Below are positions 37,307 through 48,712 of a stretch of 64,000 nt of DNA, in pieces. Source of the DNA: Cercis canadensis. Its lineage: Eukaryota > Streptophyta > Magnoliopsida > Fabales > Fabaceae. Below the pieces are notes generated by a model. It saw nothing but the letters and a program-made list of their open reading frames with translations. It was not told the DNA's origin and searched no databases. Both the position numbers and the translations under genes were made by a program. The number at the start of each line of letters is the position of its first letter. Within the stretch, counting starts at the first letter, position 1. The stretch is from NCBI GenBank assembly GCA_003255065.1, contig QAOA01004890.1, positions 141,106-205,105 of the forward strand. The letters run 5' to 3'.

Positions 37307-38255
37307 CTTCATATAAAGCCGCTTATATTAAGGTGTGATCTACAAGTTTGGGTAGCTTGATGAATAGCATATTCATATGAAGGTTTGGTTGGGGAGGATT
37401 TGGACTTGGCATGCAAAACCAAACATGTAAATTTTTATCTAAAGATACCGTAAATCCACTTTCTAATTTTCTTTTCCAAATTAGAAAGTAGAACCTACCG
37501 TATCTATTCCTTTATTTTTTTTTTTTTTATTTGGGCATTTTACAATTCTTATAGAGAAGAGGAAGGAAGCCCAAAGCAAAAGTAATCACCTATATCCAGT
37601 TTATTCCATACAAAAAAAAAGGTTATGGGACCAAACTCCAGATCCAAATTGCCACATAAATGTGGTCCTGGGATCTGAGTGTCCAAATAAAAGCAAGTGT
37701 ATAATCAAATTGGACAGGGAGCCCAGCCCAAACAAGGCTCAAAAAATAATTGAGACTCCATTTTGTCATCAAGTTCCCATGCAACCCAATCCTTAAATAA
37801 TGAATGTCATTCGCAATTTTCAGCCCAAAACGCCATTCACAATCACGAAAGTAAATGAAGGTCATTTTATTAATATTTTATCTTTTACATAGTTTATATA
37901 TGTAACTTTAATAATAAGACAAAGGATTTTATTTTATCTCTATTTTTTTTATGGAATTCAACTGTAGTAATTTTAGAAAAAGGATTACTCATGAATTATC
38001 TGTGTTTTTCATGGCCACGAGTTACCCTCCCAGTCCCAGGATGTGGGCACAAACCTGAGTTCTCACTTCTGTTCCTTCAAACTTGGAAGTTGACCATTAT
38101 AAACGAGGTCATGAGCATAATCATTATTTTCTTTTTGGTTTAATTTGAAACCTGAAACATGAATTCATATGACTTGAAGTGACCAAAACCATCAACAATT
38201 CCAAGTTTGTTCTCTTCTCCTTTAAAGTGGGAACAAGAGTTGACACTTTAAAGCG
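37307..38255. other. Intergenic, left flank of the complete Copia element
   Basis: AT-rich spacer. There is an imperfect inverted pair around 37455-37497 (TTTCTAATTTTC and AATTAGAAAG). I see no gene. Confidence 0.4.
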
Positions 38256-38260
38256 GTTTG

Positions 38261-38516
38261 TAATATGAAATAATATAATATAATACTCTTGTAACCATAA
38301 TTCCATCATTGTCGGGATTGATAGCAGAATATCTTTGTGACTCTAATTCCTTTATTATTAGGATTGATAATAATATAGGAGATAACCAATCATAGGAGAT
38401 ATGTTAGCCTTTTTGTAAGGTGATAGGTATCGTGGACTCCAAGCTGGAGTTGTATATATATGTGTACTCATATCAGATTAATGACAGAGAATTGAGTTGT
38501 TCACTTGAGTTTGTTA
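38261..38516 (+). repeat. 5' LTR of the Copia element
   Basis: 256 bp, from TAATATGAAATAATA to GAGTTTGTTA. It differs from the 3' LTR at eight positions counted by eye, all transitions, so about 3.1%. Confidence 0.95.
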
Positions 38517-38529
38517 TGGTATCAGAGCC
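38517..38529 (+). other. Primer binding site
   Basis: TGGTATCAGAGCC follows the left LTR without a gap. It is the usual complement of the 3' end of initiator tRNA-Met used by plant Copia elements. Confidence 0.9.
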
Positions 38530-38570
38530 CTTCGTGCTTAACTAAAGACTGTGTGTCAAAATTCTTTCCA

Positions 38571-41500
38571 ATGGTGGAAACATGAGAACAAGGATAAACT
38601 GTTGCTGTGAAGAAGACTCCTTCACCATATGATTTGAATTCAAATCACAATCTAGGAAACGTGATTACTCAAGTGTAACTATGGGGCGAAAATTACGACG
38701 AATGGGCTAGGGCCATGTGAACTTCTCTACGTGCACGGAGAAAGTGGGGATTTGTCGATGGAACCGTAAAACAACCAGATGAAGGAACCTCTGAGATGGA
38801 GGACTGGTGGACCGTTCAGTCCATGCTGGTGTCATGGATCCTGAATACTGTTGAACCAAGTTTGTAATCTACAATTTCTTATATAGAGAACGCACATGAG
38901 TTATGGGAAGACATCTAAGATCAAATTTCCATTGTGAATGGACCGAGAATACAACAGCTGAAGTATGATCTCGTTGACTGTAAACAGGGAGGTATGCCCA
39001 TGGTAGCATACTATGGAAAGTTGAAAACTTTGTGGGACGAATTAGCAAACTACCAACAGATACCACTTTGCACTTGTGGAGGGTGTAAATGTGATATTAT
39101 TTCACACTTGGAGAAGCAACGGGAGGAAGAAAGAGTCCACCAATTCTTAATGGGCTTGGACGACTTGATGTATGGGACGGTCCGCTCCAATTTGCTTACC
39201 ACTGATCCCTTACCTTCACTGAACAGGGTGTACTTTACACTAATCCAGGAAGAAAGAGTAAAAGCAATTACCCGGGCAAAGGAAGAATGAGGGGAGGTTA
39301 TGGGTCTAACTGTGCACACTGGTGCAAGGTCAAGAGGATGTGGAGACATGAAGGACAGAAGTGCAGTATGTTCCATTTGCAACAGGACAGGACATGTTGC
39401 CACTAGTTGTTTTCAACTGATAGGCTATCCAGATTGGTGGGGAGATCGTCCATGCAATGAAGGAAAAACCAATGGCGGGGAAGAGGACAATAGCGCAGTG
39501 GAACCACTCTAGGACGAGGCAGAGGCAGCACTGTACGTGCCAATGTTGCACAGGCTCCCATTGGCGGTATGACAACATTAGTCATGGATGCAGAAAAGAG
39601 CGGGTTGCCAAATTTGAGCAATGAACAGTGGCAAACACTGGTTGAAATGTTGAGCAATCACAAAGGAAGTACAAATGAACGAATGACAGGTAATGCGCAT
39701 GCATGGATTATTGATACAGGAGCTTCTAACCACATGACTGGAAATTTAGCAACCTTACATGGACTGAGAGATGTGAAAGGATGTCCAGTGGGGCTCCCAG
39801 ATGGAAAACAAGCCACGACAACTAAAGAAGGGACTGTCGTTCTTGATGGAGGACTGAAACTTGAACATGTCCTTTATGTGCCTAGATTGAACTATAGTTT
39901 GATATCTGTATCACAATTGATCGATGAGACAAAATGCACTGTACAATTCACTAATTCCTTGTGTGTTATGCAGGACCGCACTTCGAAGATGCTGATTGGT
40001 GCGGGTGAACGAAGAGATGAGCTCTACTTTTTTAGAGGGGTTCGAGGTGAGCAAGTTTACAAAGTTAATGGAGTGTCTCAACTTGATCTTTGGCACAAAC
40101 GCATGGGACATCAATCTTTGAAGATTACCCAATTAATTCCTGATGCCAGTAGTAAGGAGAGTGTGTCTGACACTAAAGCTTGTGATGTCTATCACCGAGC
40201 CAAACAAACTAGGGATAGTTTTTCCTTAAGTAATCATAAAGTTGTAGCTATTTTTGAATTAATTCATTGTGACTTATAGGGACCCTATCAAACTCCATCT
40301 TCTTGTGAGGCTTCATATTTCTTAACTATAGTGGATGATTTTTCACGGGCTCTATGGATCTATTTGTTAATTGACAAGAAAGAAGTTTCACGTGTTTTGT
40401 TAAATTTTTTTGCCTTAGTAGAACACCAGTACAATAAACAAGTCAAGATTATTCGAAGTGATAATGACACTGATTTACTTCCTTATCCACCTATTTTTTT
40501 GAACATGGAATTGTATTTCAAACATCATGCACCGGCACACCTCAACAGAATAAACAGGTTGAGAGGAAACACAGGCACATTCTGAATGTCGCTCAAGCCC
40601 TACGATTTCAAGGCAATCTTCCTATTTCCTTTTGGGGGAGTGTATATTAACAACTGGGTATTTAATCAACCGTACACCCAACTCTGTCTTACATGGAAAA
40701 ACCCCGTATGAAGTTTTACATGGTTGCCCACATTTCCACGACAATTTAAAGGTGTTTTGTTCACTGTGTTACGCGCATAATCAGGGCACGAAAGGTGATA
40801 AATTTGCTAGCAAAAGTCGCAAATGTGTTTTTGTCGGATATCTTCATAGGAAGAAAGGCTGGAAGCTATTTGACTTGGACACTCAAAAATATTTTGTGTC
40901 ACGAGATGTTGATTTCTCTGAAACAGAGTTTCCATTTGCTCACTCTACCTCTGAGTCTGATACTTTGCCTGTCTCGCACCAACATTCCGTGAAGTTTGAT
41001 GCTGAACCTGTCATGAGTGAATCAATATCTCAACCTTCAGATGTTACTCTAGCTCAAGAAACTGAGGCGCCTACTGCAGTAAGGGGGGGCACAGACCTGG
41101 GCACCACACCTGAACTTAGAACCCTAGGCACAGTGCCAACTGATCATAATGCAGAATCACCAATTGAGGGCATCCATCTTGGACGAGGTCATCGCACAAA
41201 ACTTCCTTCCGTGAAGCTCCGGGATTACGTGACCAATACACTTCATACTTTGAGCCCATCCTTTTGTTCACCTCCTCCACAGCATGATTCAGGTGCTCCC
41301 TATCCCATAGCCCACTATGTAAGTTGTGATAAATTCTCTTCGAAACATTGTAGGTTTCTTGCAACTATCACGACCGAGAGAGAACCTACTGTATTTTTCA
41401 AAGCTGTGAAGGATTCTCGATGGCAACTTGCCATGGAAAATAAGATACAGGCCCTTGAAAATAATAGGACATGGACTCTGTGTTCTCTGCCACCCAAGAA

Positions 41501-42917
41501 GAAAGCTCTTGGTTGTAAATGGGTGTACAAGATCAATTATCACTCTGACGGTACCGTAGAACGGTATAAGGCTAGGTTGATCATTCTTAGGAATCATCAA
41601 GTTGAAAGGATTGATTATACAGAAACCTTCGTTCCCGTGGCTAAGATGGTGACAGCCCGTATTGTTCTCGCCGTTGCTGCTGCCAAGAATTGGGAATTAC
41701 ACCAAATGGACGTCCATAATGTGTTCCTTCATGGTGATTTGCAGGAGGAAATCTTCATGAAATTGCCACCCGGACTTCGTGCTTCCAAACTAGACCTGAT
41801 ATGTCACCTTCGTAAATCTCTTTACGGCCTCAAGTAAGCACCTCGTTGTTGGTTTGCTAAGTTGTCTTCTGCACTGAAGAGTTACGGGTTTCATCAATCC
41901 TACTCTGATTATTCCTCCTTTGTTTTGACTACTAAGGCTGTACAACTTGTTGTGTTGGTATATGTGGACGATTTGATTATCTGTGGCAATCACCCTGCAG
42001 CCATTTGCAAATTTAAAGCTTACTTAAGCATGTGCTTTCATATGAAGAACTTAGGCCCGTTAAAGTACTTCTTTGGGGTGGAAGTTGCAAGATCACCTAC
42101 TGGCATATTTCTCTGCCAAAGGAAGTATAATTTAGACATCATTAGTGAGGCTGGTCTCCTTGGTGCCAAACTCATCTCCACTCCTTTAGAGCAGAATCAT
42201 CATCTTGCATTGGCCGAAGGCCCAACTCTTCCTCATCCTGACCGTTATAGACGACTTGTTGGGCGTCTTATCTATCTTTGCTTCACAAGACCTGAGCTCT
42301 CTTACTGTGTTCATACTCTTTCTCAGTTCATGCAGCAACCAAAAGTAGAACACTGGACTGCTGCTTTACGGGTAGTCAAATACTTGAAGGGGAACCTCGA
42401 CCAAGGAATCTTTTTACGTTATGCATGTACCATGTAACTCAATGGGTGGTGTGACTCCGACTGGGCAAGCTGTTCTCTGACTCGTCGTTCTCTTACTGGG
42501 TGGTTTGTACTTCTTGGGAATTCTCCTATCTCTTGGAAAACCAAGAAGCAACACCATGTCTCTCGCTTTTCCGTCGAAACCGAGTATCGCTTTCTGGCTA
42601 CCATATCATGCGAACTCAAGTGGCTGAAAGGCATTCTTACTAGTCTCGGTATTGCACACTTCCAGCCCATATGCCTTTATTGTGATAGCCAAGCTGCCTT
42701 ACATATTGCCAAGAATCCTGTCTTCCACGAACGCACTAAGCATATTGAAGTGGATTGTCATTTTGTTCAAAATGAGCTTCTTCGTGGCAACATTCAAACC
42801 TCATATTTCCCTACTCATATGCAACTTGCACACCTTCTCACCAAAGCCTTAGATCACAAACAGTTTCATTCCTTACTTGGCAAGATGGGCATTCGGAATC
42901 TTCATGCACCACCTTGA
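38571..42917 (+). pseudogene. Copia gag-pol, inactivated
   Basis: The visible order is gag (from about 38640), then a CCHC knuckle (CSICNRTGHVATSCF, ~39377), protease (WIIDTGASNHMTG, ~39703), pre-integrase and integrase (VDDFSRALWIYL, ~40331), RT (GCKWVYKINYHSDGTVERYK; YVDDLIICGN near 41961), and RNase H ([28 protein letters not shown]). The final stop is at 42915-42917. Damage includes a stop four codons after the first gag ATG, stops ending the open stretches at 39290, 39512, 40279, 41837 and 42437, and frame changes near 39.5 kb and 40.3-40.6 kb. The 41837 stop replaces the codon after FGLK/YGLK where the family has Gln. It cannot make a functional polyprotein. Confidence 0.93.
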
Positions 42918-42924
42918 GGGGGGG
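42916..42924 (+). other. Polypurine tract
   Basis: GAGGGGGGG lies immediately before the 3' LTR and overlaps the last codon of pol. It is the plus-strand primer site. Confidence 0.85.
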
Positions 42925-43180
42925 TAATATGAAATAATATAATATAATACTCTTGTAACCATAATCCCATCATTATCGGGATTGATAGCAGAATATCTTT
43001 GTGACTCTAATTCCTTTATTATCGGGATTGATAATAATATAGGAGATAACCAATCATAGAAGATATGTTAGCCTTTCCGTAAGGTGATAGGTATCGTGGA
43101 CTCCAAGCTGGAGTTGTATATATATGTGTACTCATATCAGATCAATGACAGAGAATTGAGTTGTTCACTTGAGTTTGTTA
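42925..43180 (+). repeat. 3' LTR of the Copia element
   Basis: 256 bp with the same TA...TA ends as the left LTR, followed directly by the GTTTG target duplication. Confidence 0.95.
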
Positions 43181-43185
43181 GTTTG

Positions 43186-43626
43186 AACGGAAAATCACAT
43201 AACCCATACTTTATGCTGGGAATTGAGAAATGAAATGAGAATGGAATTGAAGCCGCATTCTCGCTTCCTTCATCGAAAGCCAAATATGAAATAGGATTCC
43301 GATCCAGACTCAATGTGACAAGTATAAGAATTTCGAGAAATGAAAAAAAAAACGTTTAAATATCTCATAAAATAATTAAAAATATTTTTAATATTATGTA
43401 AATATTTAATTTATATTTAAACATAATAATTAGATATTTTATACTTAATAATCCCATAATCTCAAAGAATAATTTTTTTATTTTATAATATATTTAAATT
43501 TTACTATTTTTTTTTCAAATTCTAAAATTTGGGATTTTTCTAAATTTTTAAAGAAATTTTTTTATTTATAATTTTTTTAAGGGATACAAAACCCTTTTTT
43601 TATAAAAGGAAAAAAGAACAAAAGCT
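43186..43626. other. Spacer between Copia and the foldback element
   Basis: AT-rich sequence (long A/T runs near 43500-43610). I see no gene. Confidence 0.4.
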
Positions 43627-43636
43627 TAAAATTGGG

Positions 43637-45585
43637 GGAAAATAACTGAAATAATGCTATTTAATTAGTTAATTACGTATTTAAGTTAGTTTTTAAAATA
43701 TTTACCAAAATGGGTTAGTTTTTATACCTAATAAATGCCAATTCATTTTTATAACAAAACACCAAATCAAATTCGCGTTTTATGTAATAAATACCACAAT
43801 TAAAACGGAGTTTCTTGTAAAAAAAATGCCAAAATGATATAAAACGCCGAAATGAAAGCCAAAAGCAGCCGAATTGATTTCCTAGAAAACTCCAAAACGT
43901 TTTGGCGTTTTTCTCTAGAAAATTCTGAAACGTTTTAGAGTTTTCTAAAAAAAAACGCCAATTCAAGTTGGCATTTTTTGGGGTCAAAACAGAACTCTTA
44001 ACCCTAAACTCAAAACTCTAAACCACCAACTTAAATTCTAAACCCTAAACCAAACCCTAAACCCCTAATGCAAATCCCCAACCACAAGCCCCAAATATTA
44101 AACTCAAAAATATTATTCCAACCTCTAAATTGTATACCCCAAACCTCAATTTCCACATCCCAAGAATAAAACTCTAACTTCCAAACCTCAAATCACAAAG
44201 TTAAAAATAAAACTTTGACAACTAAACTTTAAATCTAAACCCCAAACCTGAATCCAAAATTCAAAAATTCAACTCCAAACCCTAAATTCAACAATTAAAC
44301 TATAACTCCACAGCATAAACCCAAACTTTAACCCCTTAACCCTAAACCTTAAATCCTATACCATATCCCAAACCCCAAATTCCTAAACCCTAAACACCTA
44401 ATCCCAAACCTAAACCTAAATTCAAACATACAACTCCAACCCCTAAATTCAATAATTAAACTATAACCCCAAACCCCAACCCTAAACATTTAACCTTAAA
44501 ACCTAAATCACATCCTAAACCCTAAATTTCTAAACCCTAAACACCTAATACCAAACTTAAAAAAAATCTAGCCTTAAACCTAAACCCCAAGTTTCAACGT
44601 TAGGGTTTAAGGTTTGTGTTTAGGGTTTAAGGTTGGATTTTTTTGAGTTTGGTATTAAGTGTTTGGGGTTTAGAAATTTAAGATTTGGGATATGGTTTAG
44701 GTTTTAGGATTAATGGTTTAGAGTTAGGAGTCAGGGTTTATGATTTAGGGTTTATGGTTGTAGTTTAATTGTTGAATTTAAGGGTTAGAGTTGAATGTTT
44801 GAATTTAGGTTTAGGTTTGGGATTAGGTGTTTAGGGTTTAGGAATTTAGGGTTTGTGATTTGGTATAGGGTTTAGGGTTAAGGGGTTGGGATTTGGGTTT
44901 ATAGTTTAGAGTTATAGTTTAATTGTTGAGTTTAGGGTTTAGAGTTGTATTTTTGAATTTTGGGTTTAGGTTTAAGGTTTAGATTTGAAATTTGGAGTTT
45001 AGTTGTCGGAGTTTTATTCTTAGGATGTGGAAATTAGGGTTTGGGGTATACAGTTTAGAGGTTGGAGCAATATTTTTGAGTTTAAAATTTGGGGCTTGTG
45101 GTTGGGGATTTAGATTAGGGGTTTGTGGTTTGGTTTAGGGTTTTAGGGTTTAGAATTTAAGTTAGTGGTTAGGGTTTTGAGTTCAGGGTTAAGAGTTTTG
45201 TTTTGGCCCCAAAACACGCCAACTTGAATTGGTGTTTTTCTTTAGAAAACTCCAAAACGTTTCGGAGTTTTCTAGAGAAAAACGCTAAAACATTTTAGAG
45301 TTTTCTAGAGAAAAATGCCAAAACGTTTTAGAGTTTTCTAGGAAATCAATTCAGTAGCTTTTAGCTTTCATTTCGACATTTTATATCATTTTGGCATTTT
45401 TTTACAAGAAACTCCATTATAATTTTGGCGTTTATTACATAAAACGCAGATTTAATTTGGCGTTTTGTTATAAAAATGAATTGGCATTTATTAGATATAA
45501 AAACTAACCCATTTTGATAAATATTTAAAAATTAACCTAAATACGTAATTAACTAATTAAATAGTATTATCTCAGTTAATTTTCC
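43637..45585. mobile_element. Mutator-like foldback element, nearly full-length palindrome
   Basis: The element starts GGAAAATAACTG and ends CAGTTAATTTTCC. It is flanked on both sides by the 10-bp duplication TAAAATTGGG (43627-43636 and 45586-45595). A 9-10 bp duplication points to the Mutator superfamily. The arms pair almost from end to end, meeting near 44600-44611, the exact midpoint. The outer ~350 bp of each arm include shared words such as TAATTAGTTAATTACGTATT, AAAATGGGTTAGTTTTTATA and repeated AAAACGTTTTGGAGTTTTCT units. The inner ~600 bp of each arm are degenerate telomere-type repeats. There is no transposase. The only sizeable open frame (43715-43987, minus) lies wholly in the repeated arm and is not a gene. 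Confidence 0.85.
43990..45190. repeat. Degenerate telomere-type repeats in inverted halves
   Basis: From about 43990 to 44590 the sequence is built of CCCTAAA-like words (AACCCTAAACTC, AACCCTAAACC, CCCAAACCT). From about 44600 to 45190 it is built of their complements (TTTAGGGTTTA, GGGTTTAGG). The units vary in length and sequence, unlike a fresh telomere. The strand switch coincides with the centre of the foldback element. Confidence 0.85.
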
Positions 45586-45595
45586 TAAAATTGGG

Positions 45596-46233
45596 ACAAA
45601 CCCACAGAAATGCTGAACACCTGTCCAGTCCATTGATTGTTCTTGTAAGGTTCCATTCCCTGTTCAGCAACAGCGCCTTAGGACCATAACCGACCTACTA
45701 GTGGGCCTCTACGTGTCGGATTCCTACGTCCATGTTTATCAACACATAGTCATGTAATTAATCCTTTTTCTAATATAATAATAAGCCTATATTATAATAA
45801 TTAATAATTACTGAGCAAGGGAGCATCAATGCAATCTACCAATAATTACATCATAATTAAATCTGTTAGTAATAAAAAAAACTGAAGTTGATCATAAATA
45901 AATTTATCAACACAATACGAGAGAATATCATCATTTTGATTTTCAGCAAGTTAAACCCTTTTCTTTATTTCCTTTTCCGCCACGTGACTTTTTGGACCAA
46001 GTTTCGCGTTTACACGTGGAAAATAAAAAATTAGCTTCAGACATTAACGCACGTTGAAAACACGATATTGGTGGGACTATACATCACTCTGGTGGAGTCA
46101 CCTCCTGCACTACTAGACCTATCTACTCCCTCCTACGAAGTCATAAAATCCTTTCGTACCCACTGCTATTCAGAATTCATTGTCTACAAAATCAAGTGCC
46201 TCCATTAATTCTCATGCACATTAATTTGTTTGA
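45596..46233 (+). promoter_or_regulatory. Promoter region of the DREB1-like gene, with two G-boxes
   Basis: Perfect CACGTG hexamers occur at 45981-45986 (GCCACGTGAC) and 46013-46018 (TACACGTGGA), about 215-255 bases before the start codon. Paired G-box/ABRE elements are typical of stress-responsive plant promoters; bZIP or bHLH control is inferred. The foldback element ends about 650 bases upstream of the ATG. Confidence 0.5.
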
Positions 46234-46872
46234 ATGTTAAGTAAAGGATCATTTGCATTGAATATGAAACCAAAGAGAGAAGCAAATAGAATGGAGAAGC
46301 GAAGGGCTGGTAGAAAGAAGTTCCATGAGACTCGGCACCCTATCTATAAAGGCGTAAGGGAAAGGAATGGAAAGTGGGTTTGTGAGCTACGGCAGCCTAA
46401 CAAGAAAACTCGTGTTTGGCTTGGCACTTTCGCTCACCCGGACATGGCAGCTATAGCTTATGATGTTGCTGCTTTGGCTTTTAGGGGTGATTCTGCTTCA
46501 TTGAACTTCCCAAATGCAGCAACCTCCTTGCCACGCCTTGATTCACACACCTCTTCCATCAGAGCCATTCAGTTTGCTGCTATGGAAGCAGCTGAGAAGT
46601 ACTTCTCTGCTTGTGTTGCTGTTTCATCATCTAATTTGGAGTATGATACTGTTGCCTACATGGAGATGGAGAGCAGAGACTCAGAGATAGTTTTAGAAGC
46701 AGGAGATTCAAGGAGTGGTTTCTTTTGGGATGAAGAGGAGGTGTTTAACATGCCGGTACTCATCAACAGCATGGCAGAAGGCTTGATTATTACACCACCT
46801 GCTTTGCAGAGAGGGTTCAATTGGGTTGAAATGGAAACTGCTGTCGACTTGACTCTCTGGCGATCAGAATGA
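46234..46872 (+). CDS. DREB1/CBF-like AP2/ERF transcription factor
   Basis: A single-exon, 212-residue nuclear factor expected to bind DRE/CRT (CCGAC) elements in cold or drought responses. Residues 21-36 ([16 protein letters not shown]) match the CBF/DREB1 signature before the AP2 domain. Residues ~37-93 are the AP2 domain ([20 protein letters not shown] ... [20 protein letters not shown]). The Val of WVCE (AP2 position 14), which contacts DNA in DREBs, is kept. The Glu usual at position 19 is Gln (RQP). The second CBF signature, DSAWR, is altered to DSASL. The C-terminus keeps an acidic region with [17 protein letters not shown] and a tail LWRSE in place of LWSY. A second in-frame ATG at 46264 (MKPKREANR) is an alternative start. 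It is intact, and has no equivalent at this spot in the Arabidopsis block as I recall it. Confidence 0.92.
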   Translation: MLSKGSFALNMKPKREANRMEKRRAGRKKFHETRHPIYKGVRERNGKWVCELRQPNKKTRVWLGTFAHPDMAAIAYDVAALAFRGDSASLNFPNAATSLPRLDSHTSSIRAIQFAAMEAAEKYFSACVAVSSSNLEYDTVAYMEMESRDSEIVLEAGDSRSGFFWDEEEVFNMPVLINSMAEGLIITPPALQRGFNWVEMETAVDLTLWRSE

Positions 46873-47739
46873 TTCTCTTTCATTTTGCAGCTTCCTGGGT
46901 AAACCCTAAATTTTAGTGAACATGTGATTTAGTAACAAAATATAGATGCACCTCATATCATGCCTCACCTTCAAAATTAAAGTAATTGTAAATTTCACAA
47001 GTTTGACTCATTATATACTGAAGTTGCCACGCTAATTTGCTGGATACCTCTGCTCTTGTTACATCAAATTTAATATGCATACCATATCAATGGAAGATTA
47101 GTAATTTAAGAAGGTTATCAAGTTCTTTCAGCTTGAGATATGAGCTTATCAAGTTTTCTCTCGTTGTGAATAAATTTCTTTCTCTTTATCTCTTTGGTAC
47201 CCATTTTCTTTAGTGAATCAACAATTCAAATTAACAACAAAAAACTATTGTGCCCAATTTTCTAATAATTTTAAGATTTAAAACAAGAAGAGTGAACGAC
47301 CGTTTTGAGTGGTGTTCAAAGACGGGGCTCCCCTGACACCCCTTGGTCAGAGATAGAGAGAAAGAAAGGTAGGGCAAGAGAGTAGTTTTTGGAGCTGGGC
47401 TGTAGTGACACCTCTCCGATAATCAAGTCAATAATTAGTTAAAGAGAGTGAATATTTTGTATATAGAATTGTCTTTTGATATAGAAGAAGGCACATAATA
47501 AATTTATACCTGTAAAAATACATATTGATCATTATTTGGGACAGAAAAACTTGAAATATTAGAGGTAGTGATAAACTTAAAAAACGTAGTTGATATTCAA
47601 ATTTTTTTTTTTTTTATTCGTGTTTGTTCTTCCTTACCTTTACCGTCATTTGCTTAGCGAGGATTCGGAGGCCATGAAAGTTTTGTAGAGGGTAAATAGC
47701 ATTGTGGAAAATGATCCAACCCTACGTCAAGGTCCCACG
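46873..47739. other. 3' flank of the DREB1-like gene
   Basis: Probable 3' UTR, then AT-rich spacer with a poly(T) run at about 47601-47616. No gene seen. Confidence 0.4.
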
Positions 47740-48410
47740 CAGTGTTTTAAAAATCAGATCAGATCGAGTGATTCAACCCGTTCAACCAGTGCCCGATTTG
47801 GATTCTGATTCAGTGGGTTAAATCGGTAAAAACTGAAGTGAACCGGTCCGGTTTTACATAACCCGACGGTTCACTATAATTTTTTTTTTTTTCTAAAATT
47901 GCATCATTTTGAAGAAAATCTAAGAACATTCCATAAAGGATTTGAACCCCATTCTTAAAGAGATAAGAGACTTGAACCATCAAACCAATGTTTCTTTTCT
48001 AAAATTGCATCATTTTGAAGAAAATCTAAGAACATTCCATAAAGGATTTGAACCCCATTCCTAAAGAGATAAGAGACTCGAACCATCAAACCAATGTTTC
48101 TTTTGTGAATAAATTTGTATTATAATTTACTTATTCACATTTAGATTGTATAATGAATAAATATTGGTCATAAGAAGATTCGAGCCCTCATTCTAAGGAA
48201 GAGAAAAATATTTGTCACTAGGTCAACTTTAATTTTATTAACAAATTTACATAAAAATATATTTATTATAACTTAGAATATACAATAGGCACATTAAATA
48301 TTATATTTATATAAAAATTATATTTATGACGTCATCGGTTTGACCGTTTAATCCAATCGGTGTTCATCCTCTAAAATGATTCATTTTCGGTTTAATTTTT
48401 AAAACATTGG
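47740..48410. mobile_element. hAT-like non-autonomous element
   Basis: It starts CAGTGTTTTAAAAATCAGA and ends with the near-complement TTTAATTTTTAAAACATTG. These are ends typical of plant hAT-derived repeats. The interior has GGTTCAACC/AACCGG phrases and a 106-bp tandem duplication. I could not find a convincing 8-bp target duplication, so the boundaries are approximate. Confidence 0.55.
47891..48104 (+). repeat. Tandem duplication, 2 x ~106 bp
   Basis: The unit starting TTCTAAAATTGCATCATTTT at 47891 is repeated at 47997 with only two differences seen by eye (TTCTTAAAG/TTCCTAAAG and GACTTG/GACTCG). It lies inside the hAT-like element. Confidence 0.9.
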
Positions 48411-48712
48411 TTCACTTTACTCAGTTAAAGGGTTTAACTTTTAAAGAAGTGAAAAAATTTCATTACTAAATGTTTACAATGATAACATTGCTAGAAGCAT
48501 ACAAATTTTCCAATCCAAAAAGTAAGGCAGTTGGGCTTATGTAAGTTTTGAGAACACATCGTTGCCTTCATTACTTTTGGGTCCCATTCAAATGAATATA
48601 CCCAGAAGCCCAAAGGTGTTCCCTTCCCTTTCACGACTCGTTACCTTGACCTTGACTACATCAATGTCGTTTCTTTATCAAAGCTCATCGGCTTCTATTT
48701 TCTTTTCGTAGC

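Larger units (their letters stand above)
38256..43185 (+). mobile_element. Complete but defective Ty1/Copia retrotransposon with target duplications
   Basis: The element runs from 38261 to 43180 and is flanked by the 5-bp duplication GTTTG at 38256-38260 and 43181-43185. It has two 256-bp LTRs, a tRNA-Met primer site straight after the left LTR, a G-rich polypurine tract straight before the right one, and a gag-pol region in Copia order (gag, protease, integrase, RT, RNase H). The coding region has several stops and frameshifts. The LTRs begin TA and end TA instead of TG...CA. It sits in the spacer between the TRM-like gene and the DREB1-like gene. Confidence 0.95.

Noticed and set aside
43715..43987. 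90-residue minus-strand open frame
   Set aside because: It lies wholly within the repeated arm of the foldback element, is made of repeated Phe/Lys/Asn phrases, and has no counterpart outside the repeat.
43990..45190. Telomere-type repeats as a sign of a chromosome end or a telomere fusion at this locus
   Set aside because: The repeats are degenerate, switch strand at the centre of an element with its own ends and target duplications, and are flanked by ordinary genes. They belong to a transposon, although that element may once have captured such a fusion.
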